Origin: a bacterium
GTDB lineage: Bacteria; Ratteibacteria; UBA8468; B48-G9; DTJG01
Direction: 5' to 3'
Assembly: GCA_026418655.1 (NCBI GenBank)
Contig: JAOAAW010000154.1
Coordinates: 1-5,347, forward strand
DNA length: 5,347 bases
Shown here: positions 5,303-5,347 of the stretch, in pieces
Layout: every line of letters begins with the position of its first letter
Numbering within the stretch: position 1 is the stretch's first letter
Notes under the pieces: model-generated
Database searches by the model: none
The model's input: only the letters and a program-made list of their open reading frames with translations
Told to the model about the DNA's origin: nothing
Program-made: the position numbers and the translations under genes

Positions 5303-5347
5303 ATGGGTGCATTGATAGGTGGGATAGTAGCCGTGATAGTAGGTATC
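5303..5347 (+). CDS. N-terminus of an unidentified membrane protein, cut by window edge
   Basis: Only 15 codons are visible: MGALIGGIVAVIVGI. The stretch is entirely hydrophobic or small (Gly, Ala, Ile, Val, Leu) with no charged residue, as expected for a transmembrane helix starting at the N-terminus. There is no positively charged n-region, so a classical secretory signal peptide is less likely than a membrane anchor. A strong Shine-Dalgarno and a near-consensus promoter lie directly upstream, suggesting a well-expressed, independently transcribed gene. The family cannot be recognised from this fragment. Confidence 0.6.
   Translation, partial: MGALIGGIVAVIVGI

Overview
The window looks like ordinary housekeeping chromosome from an AT-rich bacterium (roughly one third G+C by eye). 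Codon use favours AGA/AGG for Arg, and the proteins are rich in Lys, Glu and Ile, as in many thermophilic or anaerobic lineages (Nitrospirota, thermophilic desulfobacteria, Omnitrophota and similar). The phylum cannot be fixed from the sequence alone. There are no RNA genes, IS elements, CRISPR arrays or phage genes, and the protein-coding density is very high: the only non-coding stretches are 86, 18 and 72 bases long.

Layout. Minus strand, 1609 to the left edge: a PilB/GspE-type secretion ATPase that powers type IV pilus or type II secretion assembly. It is complete at the N-terminus and cut by the window edge near its C-terminus. It reads away from a divergent promoter region (1610-1695). 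Plus strand, 1696-5230: a tight run of three genes, NAD-dependent DNA ligase LigA (1696-3681), a glyoxalase II-like metallo-beta-lactamase hydrolase (3700-4365) and a XerC/XerD tyrosine recombinase (4355-5230). The last two overlap by 11 bases. After a 72-base gap with a near-consensus sigma-70 promoter and a strong Shine-Dalgarno, a fifth gene starts at 5303 with a very hydrophobic N-terminus and leaves the window after 15 codons.

How the genes fit together. ligA, the hydrolase and xer are probably one transcript, because no promoter or terminator is visible between them. Neither internal gene has a recognisable Shine-Dalgarno, so both probably depend on translational coupling to the gene upstream. 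LigA (nick sealing) and Xer (dimer resolution) share a broad chromosome-maintenance theme; the hydrolase has no obvious link to either. The catalytic residues of all four main proteins are intact.

I see no new multi-gene system. The points worth a second look are small-scale: a hairpin that partly encloses the ligA Shine-Dalgarno; overlapping divergent promoters; a triplicated 16-bp start-codon unit at the hydrolase start that creates an 11-codon overlapping ORF; a strong internal Shine-Dalgarno with an in-frame ATG inside xer; and long hairpins inside pilB and ligA.
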